DNA of 36,607 nt from Prochlorococcus sp. AG-363-O16 (GTDB taxonomy: Bacteria > Cyanobacteriota > Cyanobacteriia > PCC-6307 > Cyanobiaceae): positions 1-36,607 of the forward strand of contig QCGA01000013.1 in NCBI GenBank assembly GCA_003280095.1. The letters run 5' to 3'. The number at the start of each line of letters is the position of its first letter. Position 1 is the first letter of the stretch. The notes beneath the pieces are model-generated. The model was not told the DNA's origin. It did not search any database and worked only from the letters and a program-made list of their open reading frames with translations. This document shows positions 16,293-25,944 of the stretch, one piece after another. The translations under genes and the position numbers were made by a program.

Positions 16293-17365
16293 TAATGATA
16301 AGAAGCCACTTCTTTAGTTTCAAATACAAGCTATTATTTATTCACATAATCATATATTTATTGTCTTTCTCGACCATTAATGTTGAGTATGCGATCGCAA
16401 CTCCAATAAAGACTTTTAAGAGACATAAAGAAAACCTTTATAATCACCCTTCTCAAACTTCCAATTCATTAGTAAACTCCCTTCCGTCTATGCCGGATGG
16501 TAGGCATTATCCAGTAATTCCCGATGACAACTTTGATCTAATTAAATTAATTATTAATCTTGATAAAACTATTAAAAACCCTTCAACTCCAGAATCACAT
16601 CTTCCTTATCTTGCTCATAAACAACAAGTTATTTATAGACGTCTGGCTCTCAATAAAGATAAATCAGAATTTATAATTACTAATCTACCATTAGAGTTGA
16701 AAGATACAGTTAAGAAGCATCTAATAGCAAGAAATCATTTGGTTCAATTATCTAAAAAATATAAAATAGATCCTTTTATTCCTGCCTGGACAATTATCCC
16801 TCCAGAACCCATTCACAAGTTACTTCTTTACTACCTTAAAGCAGAGCATAGTACAGGGATCGACTGGGAAATATTAGCTGCCATTAATTTAATTGAATCC
16901 GGTATGGGAAGAATTAAGGGTCTATCAGTCGCTAGTGCGCAAGGACCGATGCAGTTTTTACCGACAACTTGGAACGAACCAGGAATTGGTCAAGGAGGTG
17001 ATATTAATGACCCTCATGACTCCATACAAGCCGCTGCCAGATATTTAGTTCGTCGAGGCGCTTTATCAGACTTGAAAAAAGGATTATGGGGATATAATAA
17101 TAATGATGATTATGGTCTGGCCGTTATTGCTTACGCTTCTTTGCTACGAGTAGACCCCTTGGCTTACTTAGGCTTATATAATTGGGAGATTCACTTTAAT
17201 TACCAGGATTTGGATCTTTGGATCCCAGTTGGGTTTGACTCAAAACAAAAAGTTCCTTTATCGACCTTTATAAAGGATCTACCAGCAAGCACTCCACCCG
17301 ATTACGATCCTACTAAGTTATTTGTTTTTTCGAGTGGCAAAGGAATTAACCAACAGAGCAGATGA
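16289..17365 (+). CDS. lytic transglycosylase (SLT domain), exported
   Basis: A 358-aa exported peptidoglycan lytic transglycosylase. The N-terminus has a hydrophobic helix (about 14-37, FIHIIIYLLSFS) ending AIA, a signal peptide or anchor. The C-terminal SLT domain has catalytic Glu203 in LIESGMGR, then VASAQGPMQFLPTTW (214-228), GDINDP and the AARYLVRRG helix. The middle (about 80-170) carries Leu-rich helices that may help position the enzyme. It would cleave MurNAc-GlcNAc links to give anhydro-muropeptides. It overlaps the kinase gene (ATGA at 16289-16292) and its 3' end overlaps the next gene. A second ATG at 16295 is an alternative start. Confidence 0.85.
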   Translation: MIMIRSHFFSFKYKLLFIHIIIYLLSFSTINVEYAIATPIKTFKRHKENLYNHPSQTSNSLVNSLPSMPDGRHYPVIPDDNFDLIKLIINLDKTIKNPSTPESHLPYLAHKQQVIYRRLALNKDKSEFIITNLPLELKDTVKKHLIARNHLVQLSKKYKIDPFIPAWTIIPPEPIHKLLLYYLKAEHSTGIDWEILAAINLIESGMGRIKGLSVASAQGPMQFLPTTWNEPGIGQGGDINDPHDSIQAAARYLVRRGALSDLKKGLWGYNNNDDYGLAVIAYASLLRVDPLAYLGLYNWEIHFNYQDLDLWIPVGFDSKQKVPLSTFIKDLPASTPPDYDPTKLFVFSSGKGINQQSR

Positions 17366-18032
17366 GCTCAAATCCCTAGGCTGGTCTGTTGATGAGGTAT
17401 CTAGATATGCTGAACTATGGGATTATCGGCAGCGCTGGGGAGCAATAAACCTAGAGAGAGAAGATCGCCAATTTCTAAAAAAAGCCGAGTCAGCCCTTCC
17501 TAAGATTGTTTCTGCAAAAGCATCAGTTAAGAAGGATATAAAGGAAAAGTCTTACTACCGACGCCTCTCTTTTTACTTGCAATCAATGAATCAAGCTGAA
17601 ATTGACAATGGAATTGGTAGTGAGGAGAGAGGGGCATGGGCTATTTTATTGGAGGAGGAATTGAGAGCTCTTGATTATTATCAACCAGTTCTTGGGTTGC
17701 CAGATACCCTTAGATCAAAGGAATTGAGATCATTAAGAGAGGATCTAATCTCAGAGCTAGAGACTAGTAACCCGGATGACTTGAGACTAGCTAAATATGA
17801 TTTCTTTACTCCTCTGGATGAACTCAAGAAAAATGAAAAGAATAACTGGCAACCACTTCGAGACGCTGAGTTTGCCGCGGATAAGAAATATATAGTTTTG
17901 AGTGAATCCGCATCAAAATATTTTAGGAAACTCTCTGGGAGAAGAATTTCTCAACGTATTAGGCAACTATTTCCATCACTAAGTGACTCTGATAAGCCAG
18001 AAATGCCTGACGAATGGGAAGCCAAATCCTGA
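17334..18032 (+). CDS. conserved picocyanobacterial protein, unknown function, 232 aa
   Basis: I start this at GTG 17334 (VAKELTNRADELKSLGW); an in-frame TTG at 17322 adds four residues. The gene overlaps the end of the lytic transglycosylase by 32 nt in another frame. The protein is soluble and helical, Leu/Glu/Arg-rich, with conserved-looking blocks RYAELWDYRQRWGAINLERED (about 25-45), AWAILLEEELRALDYYQP (about 100) and a C-terminal RRISQRIRQLFP. No catalytic motif or membrane segment. I do not recognise a named domain. Position suggests co-transcription with the transglycosylase. Confidence 0.7.
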   Translation: MAKELTNRADELKSLGWSVDEVSRYAELWDYRQRWGAINLEREDRQFLKKAESALPKIVSAKASVKKDIKEKSYYRRLSFYLQSMNQAEIDNGIGSEERGAWAILLEEELRALDYYQPVLGLPDTLRSKELRSLREDLISELETSNPDDLRLAKYDFFTPLDELKKNEKNNWQPLRDAEFAADKKYIVLSESASKYFRKLSGRRISQRIRQLFPSLSDSDKPEMPDEWEAKS

Positions 18033-19400
<1,368 letters not shown>

Positions 19401-19409
19401 TTGATTACA

Positions 19410-20303
19410 ATGGCATTAATTCTTCCCTCTAGTTATCATAAAATATCTGCCATAGAGAAAAACAGAATATCATGGATCGAGCCTGATTTAGCAAAGAAAC
19501 AAGATATCAGACCGTTAAGAATAGGAATTTTGAATATTATGCCTTTAGGTAAGATGTACGAATTTAATTTACTCCACCCATTAGGACTTTCACCCTTACA
19601 GATAGAACCAATATGGATTCGCCTTAGAAGTCATGAGTATAAGACATGGGATTTGGATCATTTAGACAAGTTATATCTGACTTGGGAACAAGCAATGAAC
19701 CCTAAATCATTAGATGGCCTGATAATCACAGGAGCCCCTGTCGAACACTTACCTTTTGAATTAGTGGCATATTGGGACGAGATAGTTGATTTGATAAATG
19801 AGGCTAAAGTTAAATGTGCAAGCACACTTGGCTTATGTTGGGCAGGCTTTGCTCTGGCTTATTTAGCTGGTGTACAAAAAACAAATTTCAAAAGAAAGTT
19901 ATTTGGAGTTTTTCCAATGAGAAGTCTTGTCCCTGGACATGCATTGATGGGAACTCAAGACGATGAATTCTTTTGTCCACAAAGTAGGCATGCTGGCTTA
20001 CCTGATTCAGAGATGGAGGCTGCTCAGAGACAGGGTAGATTACGATTGTTGGCTCATGGAGAAAAAGTTGGATATACAATCTTTGAAACACCAGATCAAC
20101 GACAATTAATGCATCTTGGACATCCTGAATACAACACAGGACGGATAATTAGAGAAATTGAAAGAGACAAGGTAAGAGGAGATGTTCCGCCTCCAGAGAA
20201 TTTCAATCAACAAGATCCTCAAACTTCATGGAGATCACATAGAAATCTTCTTTTTCAACAATGGTTGTGGTTCTGTTACCAGCGAGTTAGTTTATTGAAA
20301 TAA
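19410..20303 (+). CDS. metA: homoserine O-acetyltransferase (MetA family)
   Basis: A 297-aa MetA-family acyltransferase from ATG 19410 (an in-frame TTG at 19401 abuts the metY stop). The catalytic cysteine is Cys143 in LGLCWAGF, and the His-Glu pair lies in LGHPEYNTG near the end. The substrate-choosing residue, Gly111 in the succinyl-CoA E. coli enzyme and Glu111 in acetyl-CoA Bacillus enzymes, is Glu112 here (TGAPVEHLPFE). This implies acetyl-CoA use and fits the MetY neighbour, so the succinyl annotation often transferred to the family is probably wrong. A 14-bp hairpin spans the stop codon. Confidence 0.88.
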   Translation: MALILPSSYHKISAIEKNRISWIEPDLAKKQDIRPLRIGILNIMPLGKMYEFNLLHPLGLSPLQIEPIWIRLRSHEYKTWDLDHLDKLYLTWEQAMNPKSLDGLIITGAPVEHLPFELVAYWDEIVDLINEAKVKCASTLGLCWAGFALAYLAGVQKTNFKRKLFGVFPMRSLVPGHALMGTQDDEFFCPQSRHAGLPDSEMEAAQRQGRLRLLAHGEKVGYTIFETPDQRQLMHLGHPEYNTGRIIREIERDKVRGDVPPPENFNQQDPQTSWRSHRNLLFQQWLWFCYQRVSLLK

Positions 20304-20314
20304 ACTAACTCGCT
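20281..20314. terminator. 14-bp perfect hairpin between convergent genes
   Basis: Arms 20281-20294 and 20301-20314 are perfect inverted complements with a 6-nt loop, and the TAA of metA is at the start of the right arm. No T-run is directly attached (the nearest, TTTTT, is about 15 nt on), so this may be an atypical bidirectional terminator or mRNA 3'-stabilising hairpin between the convergent metA and APH/ATPase genes. Confidence 0.6.
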
Positions 20315-20330
20315 GTTGGAAAATTAGTTT

Positions 20331-22001
20331 TTATGAGGAATTAGAATCTGTCCTCAGGATCTTATTTAAAGAATATAATATATCAACTATTTTTGAGTCC
20401 TCATCGTAGAAAACAGTAGATTTCAGTTCTTCCTGTTTGAGATCCTCTATCCAATATTTTTGCCTTTGCCGTATAAAAAAGGTAGCTTCTGAAACATTAT
20501 TGCTTTTATTTCTTCTTTTTATGATCCTGGCTCTAGCCTCTGTATCACTACATTTGCAAGAAATTATAACGAAAGGAATTTGTTTGTTATTAGCTAGATC
20601 CTTCATGACTCTCCGTTCTGAGTACTTGAGGTATGTTGCATCTATTATTGTAAGGTAACCTGAGTTTATTGTTCTTATAGCCAGGTTAGGAAGTCTATTT
20701 TTAAATAACCAATTTGTGAATTCAATATTGTATTTTTGTGATTCGAATTCAGGTATAATATTGGATTTATTCATTATTAAATTCCTCTTCTGTCCATGTT
20801 TCATTTCAAATATTCTAGTTCTTTCTACATCAGACCTTATTCTAATTGCTTGAAAATGATTGAGAAGAATTTCGCTTAAATATGACTTTCCGCTTCCGCT
20901 AAGTCCATGCATTATTATTAAACCCTTTTGAGATTCAAATTGTTGTTTAATTGCGTTTTCTATGTAGTAGGATCTTTTACTTCTTGTAGTAATTAATTCA
21001 AATGCTTTCAAAAGAAATGGTTTTTTATTTTTTATCTGAATAATTCGAAGCGTAAGAACTTTGGCACGAACTAGTGCTCTATAAGCCAAGTAGAATTTCA
21101 AAAATATGAGACCTGAGTAATCACCTGTTTCTTCTAACCAATAGTTAAGAAATTTAATCGCATAATCTGGTTTTTTATTCACATCTAAATCCATAATCAG
21201 AAAAGAGATATCACTTATTGGGTCAATGTATCTTAATTTATCGCTGAAATCGATCGCATCGAATGCTACTAATTTACCGTCGCTATTAATATATATATTT
21301 TCAAGATGGAGATCTCCATGACATTCTCTTATAACATCATTTTTTGTACGATCATTAAATTCAAAATGTAGTTCTTTAGATTTTAACTTTACCCAATCTT
21401 TATGCTTTAGAAGCTCGTCTTTCAAATCTTCGTTTGTCAGATTATCTATTATTATTTCTATGTTCTCTATGACAGCTGAAAGCATATTATTCATATAATG
21501 TATATTGAGTTCAAGGTTTGCTCGATTAGAGTTAAGATGTATCATAGATAAATCTATTGCAAGATTCTTTAATTGTTTATCAGATAAATTATGATTTCTA
21601 ATTTTATTTACTAATAACAGATTTTGTTTGAATTGCTTCATCTTTACTGCTGTATCAATAATTACTGAACAATCTTCTACATCACCTAGTTCAGATTCTT
21701 TCGTTACTCTAGCATTTTCTTTTGGTCCAATCACATCTACGCATCCTATATATAAATCAGATGACGTTCTCAAATTTATTTTGATTTCTTGTTCGCATAG
21801 ATGTTTTCGTAATACTTGAGTACTTCCATCATAGAATCCTAGATTTATTGGTTTCTTAAGTTTGTATACATATTTACCAGTAAGGAATACCCATGAGATA
21901 TGCGTTTCTATCAATTTTATATATTGGACTTCGTGAGGATATGCTTCAGATCTTAGTAGAGATTTCGCGGTCTTTGTAAGTTGTGTTTTACTATTGCTCA
22001 C
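20331..22001 (-). CDS. bifunctional APH-like/P-loop kinase fusion
   Basis: A 556-aa two-domain protein. Residues about 20-330 are an aminoglycoside-phosphotransferase-like kinase with ISWVFLTGKYVYKLKKP near the start, catalytic ECHGDLHLENI (His228-Asp230) and FDAIDFS (247-252). Residues about 355-556 are a P-loop NTPase with Walker A GLSGSGKS (366-373) and ATYLKYSERR, resembling gluconate-kinase/zeta-type kinases. This is the widespread 'APH/ATP-binding' fusion of unknown substrate. The lid arginines RIIKRR (about 500) are present. The 5' end overlaps the divergent AlkB-like gene by 8 nt; the metA gene is convergent downstream. Confidence 0.8.
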   Translation of the reverse strand: MSNSKTQLTKTAKSLLRSEAYPHEVQYIKLIETHISWVFLTGKYVYKLKKPINLGFYDGSTQVLRKHLCEQEIKINLRTSSDLYIGCVDVIGPKENARVTKESELGDVEDCSVIIDTAVKMKQFKQNLLLVNKIRNHNLSDKQLKNLAIDLSMIHLNSNRANLELNIHYMNNMLSAVIENIEIIIDNLTNEDLKDELLKHKDWVKLKSKELHFEFNDRTKNDVIRECHGDLHLENIYINSDGKLVAFDAIDFSDKLRYIDPISDISFLIMDLDVNKKPDYAIKFLNYWLEETGDYSGLIFLKFYLAYRALVRAKVLTLRIIQIKNKKPFLLKAFELITTRSKRSYYIENAIKQQFESQKGLIIMHGLSGSGKSYLSEILLNHFQAIRIRSDVERTRIFEMKHGQKRNLIMNKSNIIPEFESQKYNIEFTNWLFKNRLPNLAIRTINSGYLTIIDATYLKYSERRVMKDLANNKQIPFVIISCKCSDTEARARIIKRRNKSNNVSEATFFIRQRQKYWIEDLKQEELKSTVFYDEDSKIVDILYSLNKILRTDSNSS

Positions 22002-22653
22002 TCTATTGTTCGATTGCTTACCTATCTATAATACTTTTATTTCCTTCGAAGGTATCCTCACTATAAAACTCTTACTTGATGAAACGAAAGATCCGAGTAC
22101 TTACCCTTGGGTTTTAACTAAGGGTTGGATGTCTATTGCTGATTGTGAATCAAGCTACGAGCAATTATTACGTAATTTAAATTGGAAGAGGCACTCCATT
22201 AAATTATTTGGCCGAATATCCAGTATACCAAGGATGACATGTTTTATTGGTCCAGTTGGACTAAGTTATAGCTATAGCGGTTTTAAAAATACTGGTTGTG
22301 GATGGCCTATTTGGTTCCTTCCAATATTGAATGCTGTTTCTTCAAAATGTGGTGTCGAATTTAATGGATGTTTGCTTAATTTGTATAGGGATGGATCGGA
22401 CAAAATGGGGTGGCATTCAGATAATGAAAAAGAAATTGATCCAGTCTTTCCTATAGCCTCATTATCACTTGGAGAATCGAGGGATATCTTATTTAAACAT
22501 AATAAATCTTTTGAATTAAAAAAAATTCAGCTCTGCTCTGGAGATCTCTTAGTTATGTACCCACCTTGTCAACTATACTGGAAACATTCAGTTCCAGTTA
22601 GAAAAAGAGTTAGCAATGGAAGGATTAGCCTTACCTTTAGACGGTTTTATTAA
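21994..22653 (+). CDS. alkB: AlkB-like 2-oxoglutarate/Fe(II) dioxygenase
   Basis: A 219-aa AlkB-family dioxygenase that reverses alkyl damage on DNA or RNA. Iron ligands are His141 and Asp143 in YRDGSDKMGWHSDNE and His198 in YWKHSVP; Arg210 and Arg216 in GRISLTFRRFY bind 2-oxoglutarate. The chain is complete, although the first 25 residues from TTG 21994 look poorly conserved and the next TTG (22006) is equally possible. This 5' end overlaps the divergent APH/ATPase gene by 8 nt. The substrate (DNA, RNA, tRNA) cannot be told from sequence. The aligned ABH2/AlkB-type motif order favours a DNA-repair role. Confidence 0.85.
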   Translation: MLTLLFDCLPIYNTFISFEGILTIKLLLDETKDPSTYPWVLTKGWMSIADCESSYEQLLRNLNWKRHSIKLFGRISSIPRMTCFIGPVGLSYSYSGFKNTGCGWPIWFLPILNAVSSKCGVEFNGCLLNLYRDGSDKMGWHSDNEKEIDPVFPIASLSLGESRDILFKHNKSFELKKIQLCSGDLLVMYPPCQLYWKHSVPVRKRVSNGRISLTFRRFY

Positions 22654-22700
22654 AACTTTAGATAATAAATTAAAATAATTATTTTTTAATTAACTAGTAT

Positions 22701-22982
22701 TTATTCTGACTCACTTGACTCTTTTTTTGCTTTTGCCTCGGATTCGGCTTTTTTCTTAGCCTCAGCGGCAGCCTTGGCTTTTGCTTGTTCTTTAGCCTTT
22801 GCAGCAGCAGCTGCCTCAGCAGCTGCTGCTGCTGCTGCTTTTGCTTGTGCAGCAGCAGCCTCAGCCGCTTTCTGCTCTCTATAGCCTTTAATAGTTACGC
22901 CATCAAAAAACTTGAACAGTCCAATGACAATTGGAACATGAACTAGTCCCCCTATCACTACTGTCATTTGGTTGTAAGCCAT
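22701..22982 (-). CDS. Ala/Lys/Glu-rich one-helix membrane protein, 93 aa
   Basis: ATG at 22980-22982. Residues 5-27 (MTVVIGGLVHVPIVIGLFKFF) form one hydrophobic helix. Residues about 35-93 are a very long, uninterrupted Ala/Lys/Glu/Gln helix with no proline or glycine (TolA-like composition). The DNA carries GCA/GCT trinucleotide runs. Such a protein could span a space or act as a scaffold, with the basic-acidic helix facing either cytoplasm or periplasm; topology is not decidable. I do not recognise a named family, but the N-terminus looks specific rather than random. Length may vary between strains. Confidence 0.7.
   Translation of the reverse strand: MAYNQMTVVIGGLVHVPIVIGLFKFFDGVTIKGYREQKAAEAAAAQAKAAAAAAAEAAAAAKAKEQAKAKAAAEAKKKAESEAKAKKESSESE
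22801..22860. repeat. GCA/GCT trinucleotide-rich tract in the Ala-rich gene
   Basis: Sixty bases dominated by alternating GCA and GCT triplets on the plus strand, encoding consecutive alanines on the minus strand. Such runs are prone to gain or loss of whole codons, so helix length may differ between strains. Confidence 0.6.
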
Positions 22983-23107
22983 GTTTTGATAGAGCGTCTT
23001 GCCTAAGGTTACATCGAAATTCTCGATGAAAATAAATCTCTAAGCATTGTTATTAATTAAGACTCGATGCTGAATCGCCTCATTGCTTAGTGGACTGCTA
23101 TTTCAGT

Positions 23108-23135
23108 AGGTACTTAGACTTCCCAAGAAGTACCT
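23108..23135 (-). terminator. hairpin after the amino-acid ABC transporter operon
   Basis: An 8-bp stem (23108-23115 with 23128-23135) with a 12-nt loop lies directly after the stop of the transporter ATPase gene (minus strand). No clear U-run follows, so it is a weak candidate terminator. Confidence 0.4.
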
Positions 23136-23876
23136 TTACATCATTTGATTGAGAAAACGACGACTCCTTTCTTGAGATGCATTCTTAAAGAAGGTGTTGG
23201 GTGGTGAGATCTCAATAACTTTGCCCTCGTCCATGAAAAGAACTCGGTCCGCAACTTCTTTTGCAAAAGCAATTTCATGAGTAACCACGACCATAGTCAT
23301 ACCTTTTTGCGCTAGATTCCTAATTGCATCGAGAACTTCCTTAACCCTTTCTGGGTCGAGTGCGCTTGTGGGCTCATCGAAAAGCATGACTTCTGGTTTA
23401 AGAGCGAGTGCTCGAGCAATTGCAACTCTCTGTTGCTGTCCACCACTTAATTGACTTGGATACTTAGCTGCCTGCTCTTCAATGCCCATTTGCTTAAGCA
23501 ATTTCATTCCTTCGAATAGAGCTTGTTCTGTAGAACGATTTTGCACAAGAATCTGTGCTAGCGTTATGTTTTCAATAATTTTTAGATGAGGAAATAAGTT
23601 AAATTGTTGAAAAACCATCCCAACTTTTTTGCGAACAAGCTTAATATTCTTTTGGTTATAAGTATTATCTATACCTATTCCTAAAATCTCAAGATTTCCA
23701 TTATCGATCTTTTCAAGTCCATTAAATGTTCTTATTAGTGTACTTTTACCAGAGCCTGAAGGTCCCATTATAACGAGTACTTCTCCTTTTTCTATATGAA
23801 GTGAAATATCATCAAGTGCTCGCTTATTATTGCTAAATGATTTTATTATTTTGTCTGCTTTAATTGCGATTTTCAT
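23136..23876 (-). CDS. aapP: amino-acid ABC transporter ATP-binding subunit
   Basis: A 246-aa ATPase of the polar amino-acid transporter group (GlnQ/AapP type), powering uptake through the two permeases upstream. Walker A is GPSGSGKST (37-45), the Q-loop lies in VFQQFNLFPHL (about 88), the signature is LSGGQQQRVAIARAL (about 143-157), Walker B is VMLFDEPTSALDP (about 163-175), and the switch histidine is in VVVTHE (about 199). All are intact. The gene begins 13 bp after the permease stop, and a hairpin follows its stop. Product symbols aapP/natA are family transfers; substrate range in this organism is not shown. Confidence 0.87.
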   Translation of the reverse strand: MKIAIKADKIIKSFSNNKRALDDISLHIEKGEVLVIMGPSGSGKSTLIRTFNGLEKIDNGNLEILGIGIDNTYNQKNIKLVRKKVGMVFQQFNLFPHLKIIENITLAQILVQNRSTEQALFEGMKLLKQMGIEEQAAKYPSQLSGGQQQRVAIARALALKPEVMLFDEPTSALDPERVKEVLDAIRNLAQKGMTMVVVTHEIAFAKEVADRVLFMDEGKVIEISPPNTFFKNASQERSRRFLNQMM

Positions 23877-23889
23877 AGGTTTAATAGCC

Positions 23890-24897
23890 TTATTTAAATG
23901 AGTTTAGTTGATGCTCGATATTCCTAGCGAAGAGTGCAATAACTGTACCTATTAGCCAATAAATTATAGCTATAAAAACATAAACTTCCAAATAATTACC
24001 AATGAAATTTGGATTTGCAAGGATACTTCTGCTGATTCCCAAAAGTTCCATTAATCCCAATATAGCCATTAAACTGGTATTTTGAAAAAGTCCAACAGCT
24101 TGGTTTGTTAATGAAGGAATTGCAGTTCGAAGAGCTTGAGGAAGGAGTACGAATTGAATAATTTGCCTTTGACTGAGTCCTAGAGCTGATGCGGATTCAA
24201 TTTGTGTTGGAGGGATTGATTGGAGACCACCCCTAACATCCTCAGCTATATAGGCAGAAGTAAAGAAGGAAAATGCAATCACAGCTCGGAGAAATCTGTT
24301 GATTTCAAGACCTATAGGCAGGAATAAGGGAATCAAAAGTTGACCGAAAAATAAAACAGCTATAAGTGGAAGTGCTCTCATGAATTCTATATATAGCCTT
24401 GAAATACGATTTATAAAATAAAGATTACTATGTCGTCCAAGTGCAAGAATAATTCCTAGTGGAAGCGCTAGTACACCACTACAAAGTGTAAGTAATAATG
24501 TTAGAATTAGTCCTCCCCATTCCCTGGAAGGTATTGATGTCAATCCAAGCCCTCCTCCAAGTAAAAATATCCCTAATGGAATAATTAAAACCGATAAGAA
24601 AATAGATATTTTTTGTACTCTTTTATTTGATCTTTTTTTTATCCTTAAAACTAGAGATAGTATAATAAGTATTATCCATATTAAAGGCCTCCAATATTGA
24701 TCTTTCGGATATAAACCTAAGAAAAAAATAGGAAAATTTTGGGATATGACATTCCAGTTTGCTTCTAGAAAAAACCAATTAACAAACTGAACAAGGATAG
24801 ATACAATTAATGTTGCCAATAATAAAGTAATAATGTAATTAAGTATATTTGATCTCTTTAATTTCATATTTTGGAGCCAGCGAATATATACTCTCAT
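23890..24897 (-). CDS. aapM: amino-acid ABC transporter permease (AapM type)
   Basis: A 335-aa membrane permease. After an N-terminal region with a helix near 17-40 and further helices, the last 200 residues carry the BPD transport core with five or six helices and the ATPase-docking EAA loop EDVRGGLQSIPPTQIESASALGL (about 216-238). Length near 335 with an extra N-terminal membrane portion is typical of AapM rather than of simple GlnP. ATG 24897 is followed by a second in-frame Met at 24867, also possible. A 139-bp gap separates it from the AapQ-type gene, unusual inside such an operon. Confidence 0.83.
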   Translation of the reverse strand: MRVYIRWLQNMKLKRSNILNYIITLLLATLIVSILVQFVNWFFLEANWNVISQNFPIFFLGLYPKDQYWRPLIWIILIILSLVLRIKKRSNKRVQKISIFLSVLIIPLGIFLLGGGLGLTSIPSREWGGLILTLLLTLCSGVLALPLGIILALGRHSNLYFINRISRLYIEFMRALPLIAVLFFGQLLIPLFLPIGLEINRFLRAVIAFSFFTSAYIAEDVRGGLQSIPPTQIESASALGLSQRQIIQFVLLPQALRTAIPSLTNQAVGLFQNTSLMAILGLMELLGISRSILANPNFIGNYLEVYVFIAIIYWLIGTVIALFARNIEHQLNSFK

Positions 24898-25036
24898 TTG
24901 CTTTTTTAGTACGAGTAAAGAACCTTAGTAAGTTTATTCTGTATTTTTTGGTTCAGCTTAAGAAGTTCAAAAAATATATTTGCACTAATAATATCTATTA
25001 AAAATTGCATTTGGTATTTAATGAGCATATATGGTT

Positions 25037-25936
25037 TCATAATTTGTATTTTTTGTCGCTTACAATTCTATTTACAATATTCATAGCATTACTTATGATT
25101 AGATTCAAGAGTAAAAAGCTTAATAAAAGTATTATGAACCCTTCAATAGCTCTACCTGTTTGAGTTATTGTTGTATCACTTACAGCATAGATGTCTGCAT
25201 AGCCTATAGCTATAGCAAGAGTACTATTTTTAGCTAAGTTTAAGTATTGGCTTGTCAAACCGGGAATTATGGCTGGTAATGCTTGTGGAAAGATTACTTT
25301 GCATAACCCCTGTATTTCTTTGATGCCTAGGCTTCTATAGGCTTCCCATTGTCCTCTGGAAACGGAATTTATGCCTCCTCTTAATACTTCAGCTATTGAG
25401 GCACCTGTAAATATACTGAGACCAATAAGAAGTGCAGAAAACTCAGCACTTAATTTTATGCCCAGTGTATGAATTCCGTTATTAGTTAATTGAACAAACA
25501 AATTAGGAGGTAAAATTGAAGATTCAGGTAGACTAAGGAAAGCTACAAAATACCAGAAAAGAAGTTGGAGTAATAGAGGAGTTTGCCTTACAAAGGCTAC
25601 ATAAAAATTTGAAAGAAATTTTAATAAGCTGTTACCACTTAGACGTGCTGAGATTGCTAATACTCCGAACAATGTAGATAGAAACAATGATGCTAAAATT
25701 ACTTTTAAGCTATTTATCCAGGCTACTAGAATAGCCCAGGCGTATGAATCGTTTGGAGTGTATGGAAGAGAATATTCTGAGAGTGCAAAACCAGCAGTAG
25801 TATTCAACCAATTAAAGTTAAGTGTCATTTGACTGCGAGCTAAATTTATTAATAGATTATTTATTAGTATTGATATAATTGTCAGAATAATTACAAATGC
25901 TAGGATTTGAATCAACAGCGATTTTTTTATTTTCAT
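25037..25936 (-). CDS. aapQ: amino-acid ABC transporter permease (AapQ type)
   Basis: A 299-aa permease with hydrophobic segments near residues 9-32, 66-95, 110-132, 160-182 and 265-285. The EAA loop is EVLRGGINSVSRGQWEAYRSLGI (about 183-205), matching the partner in AapM. A long periplasmic loop between the first helices (SQMTLNFNWLNTTAGFALSEY) is characteristic of AapQ/NatG. It begins 8 bp after the solute-binding protein stop, so the two are cotranscribed, probably with AapM and AapP despite the gap. Very AT-rich. Confidence 0.83.
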   Translation of the reverse strand: MKIKKSLLIQILAFVIILTIISILINNLLINLARSQMTLNFNWLNTTAGFALSEYSLPYTPNDSYAWAILVAWINSLKVILASLFLSTLFGVLAISARLSGNSLLKFLSNFYVAFVRQTPLLLQLLFWYFVAFLSLPESSILPPNLFVQLTNNGIHTLGIKLSAEFSALLIGLSIFTGASIAEVLRGGINSVSRGQWEAYRSLGIKEIQGLCKVIFPQALPAIIPGLTSQYLNLAKNSTLAIAIGYADIYAVSDTTITQTGRAIEGFIILLLSFLLLNLIISNAMNIVNRIVSDKKYKL

Positions 25937-25944
25937 ATAATCTA

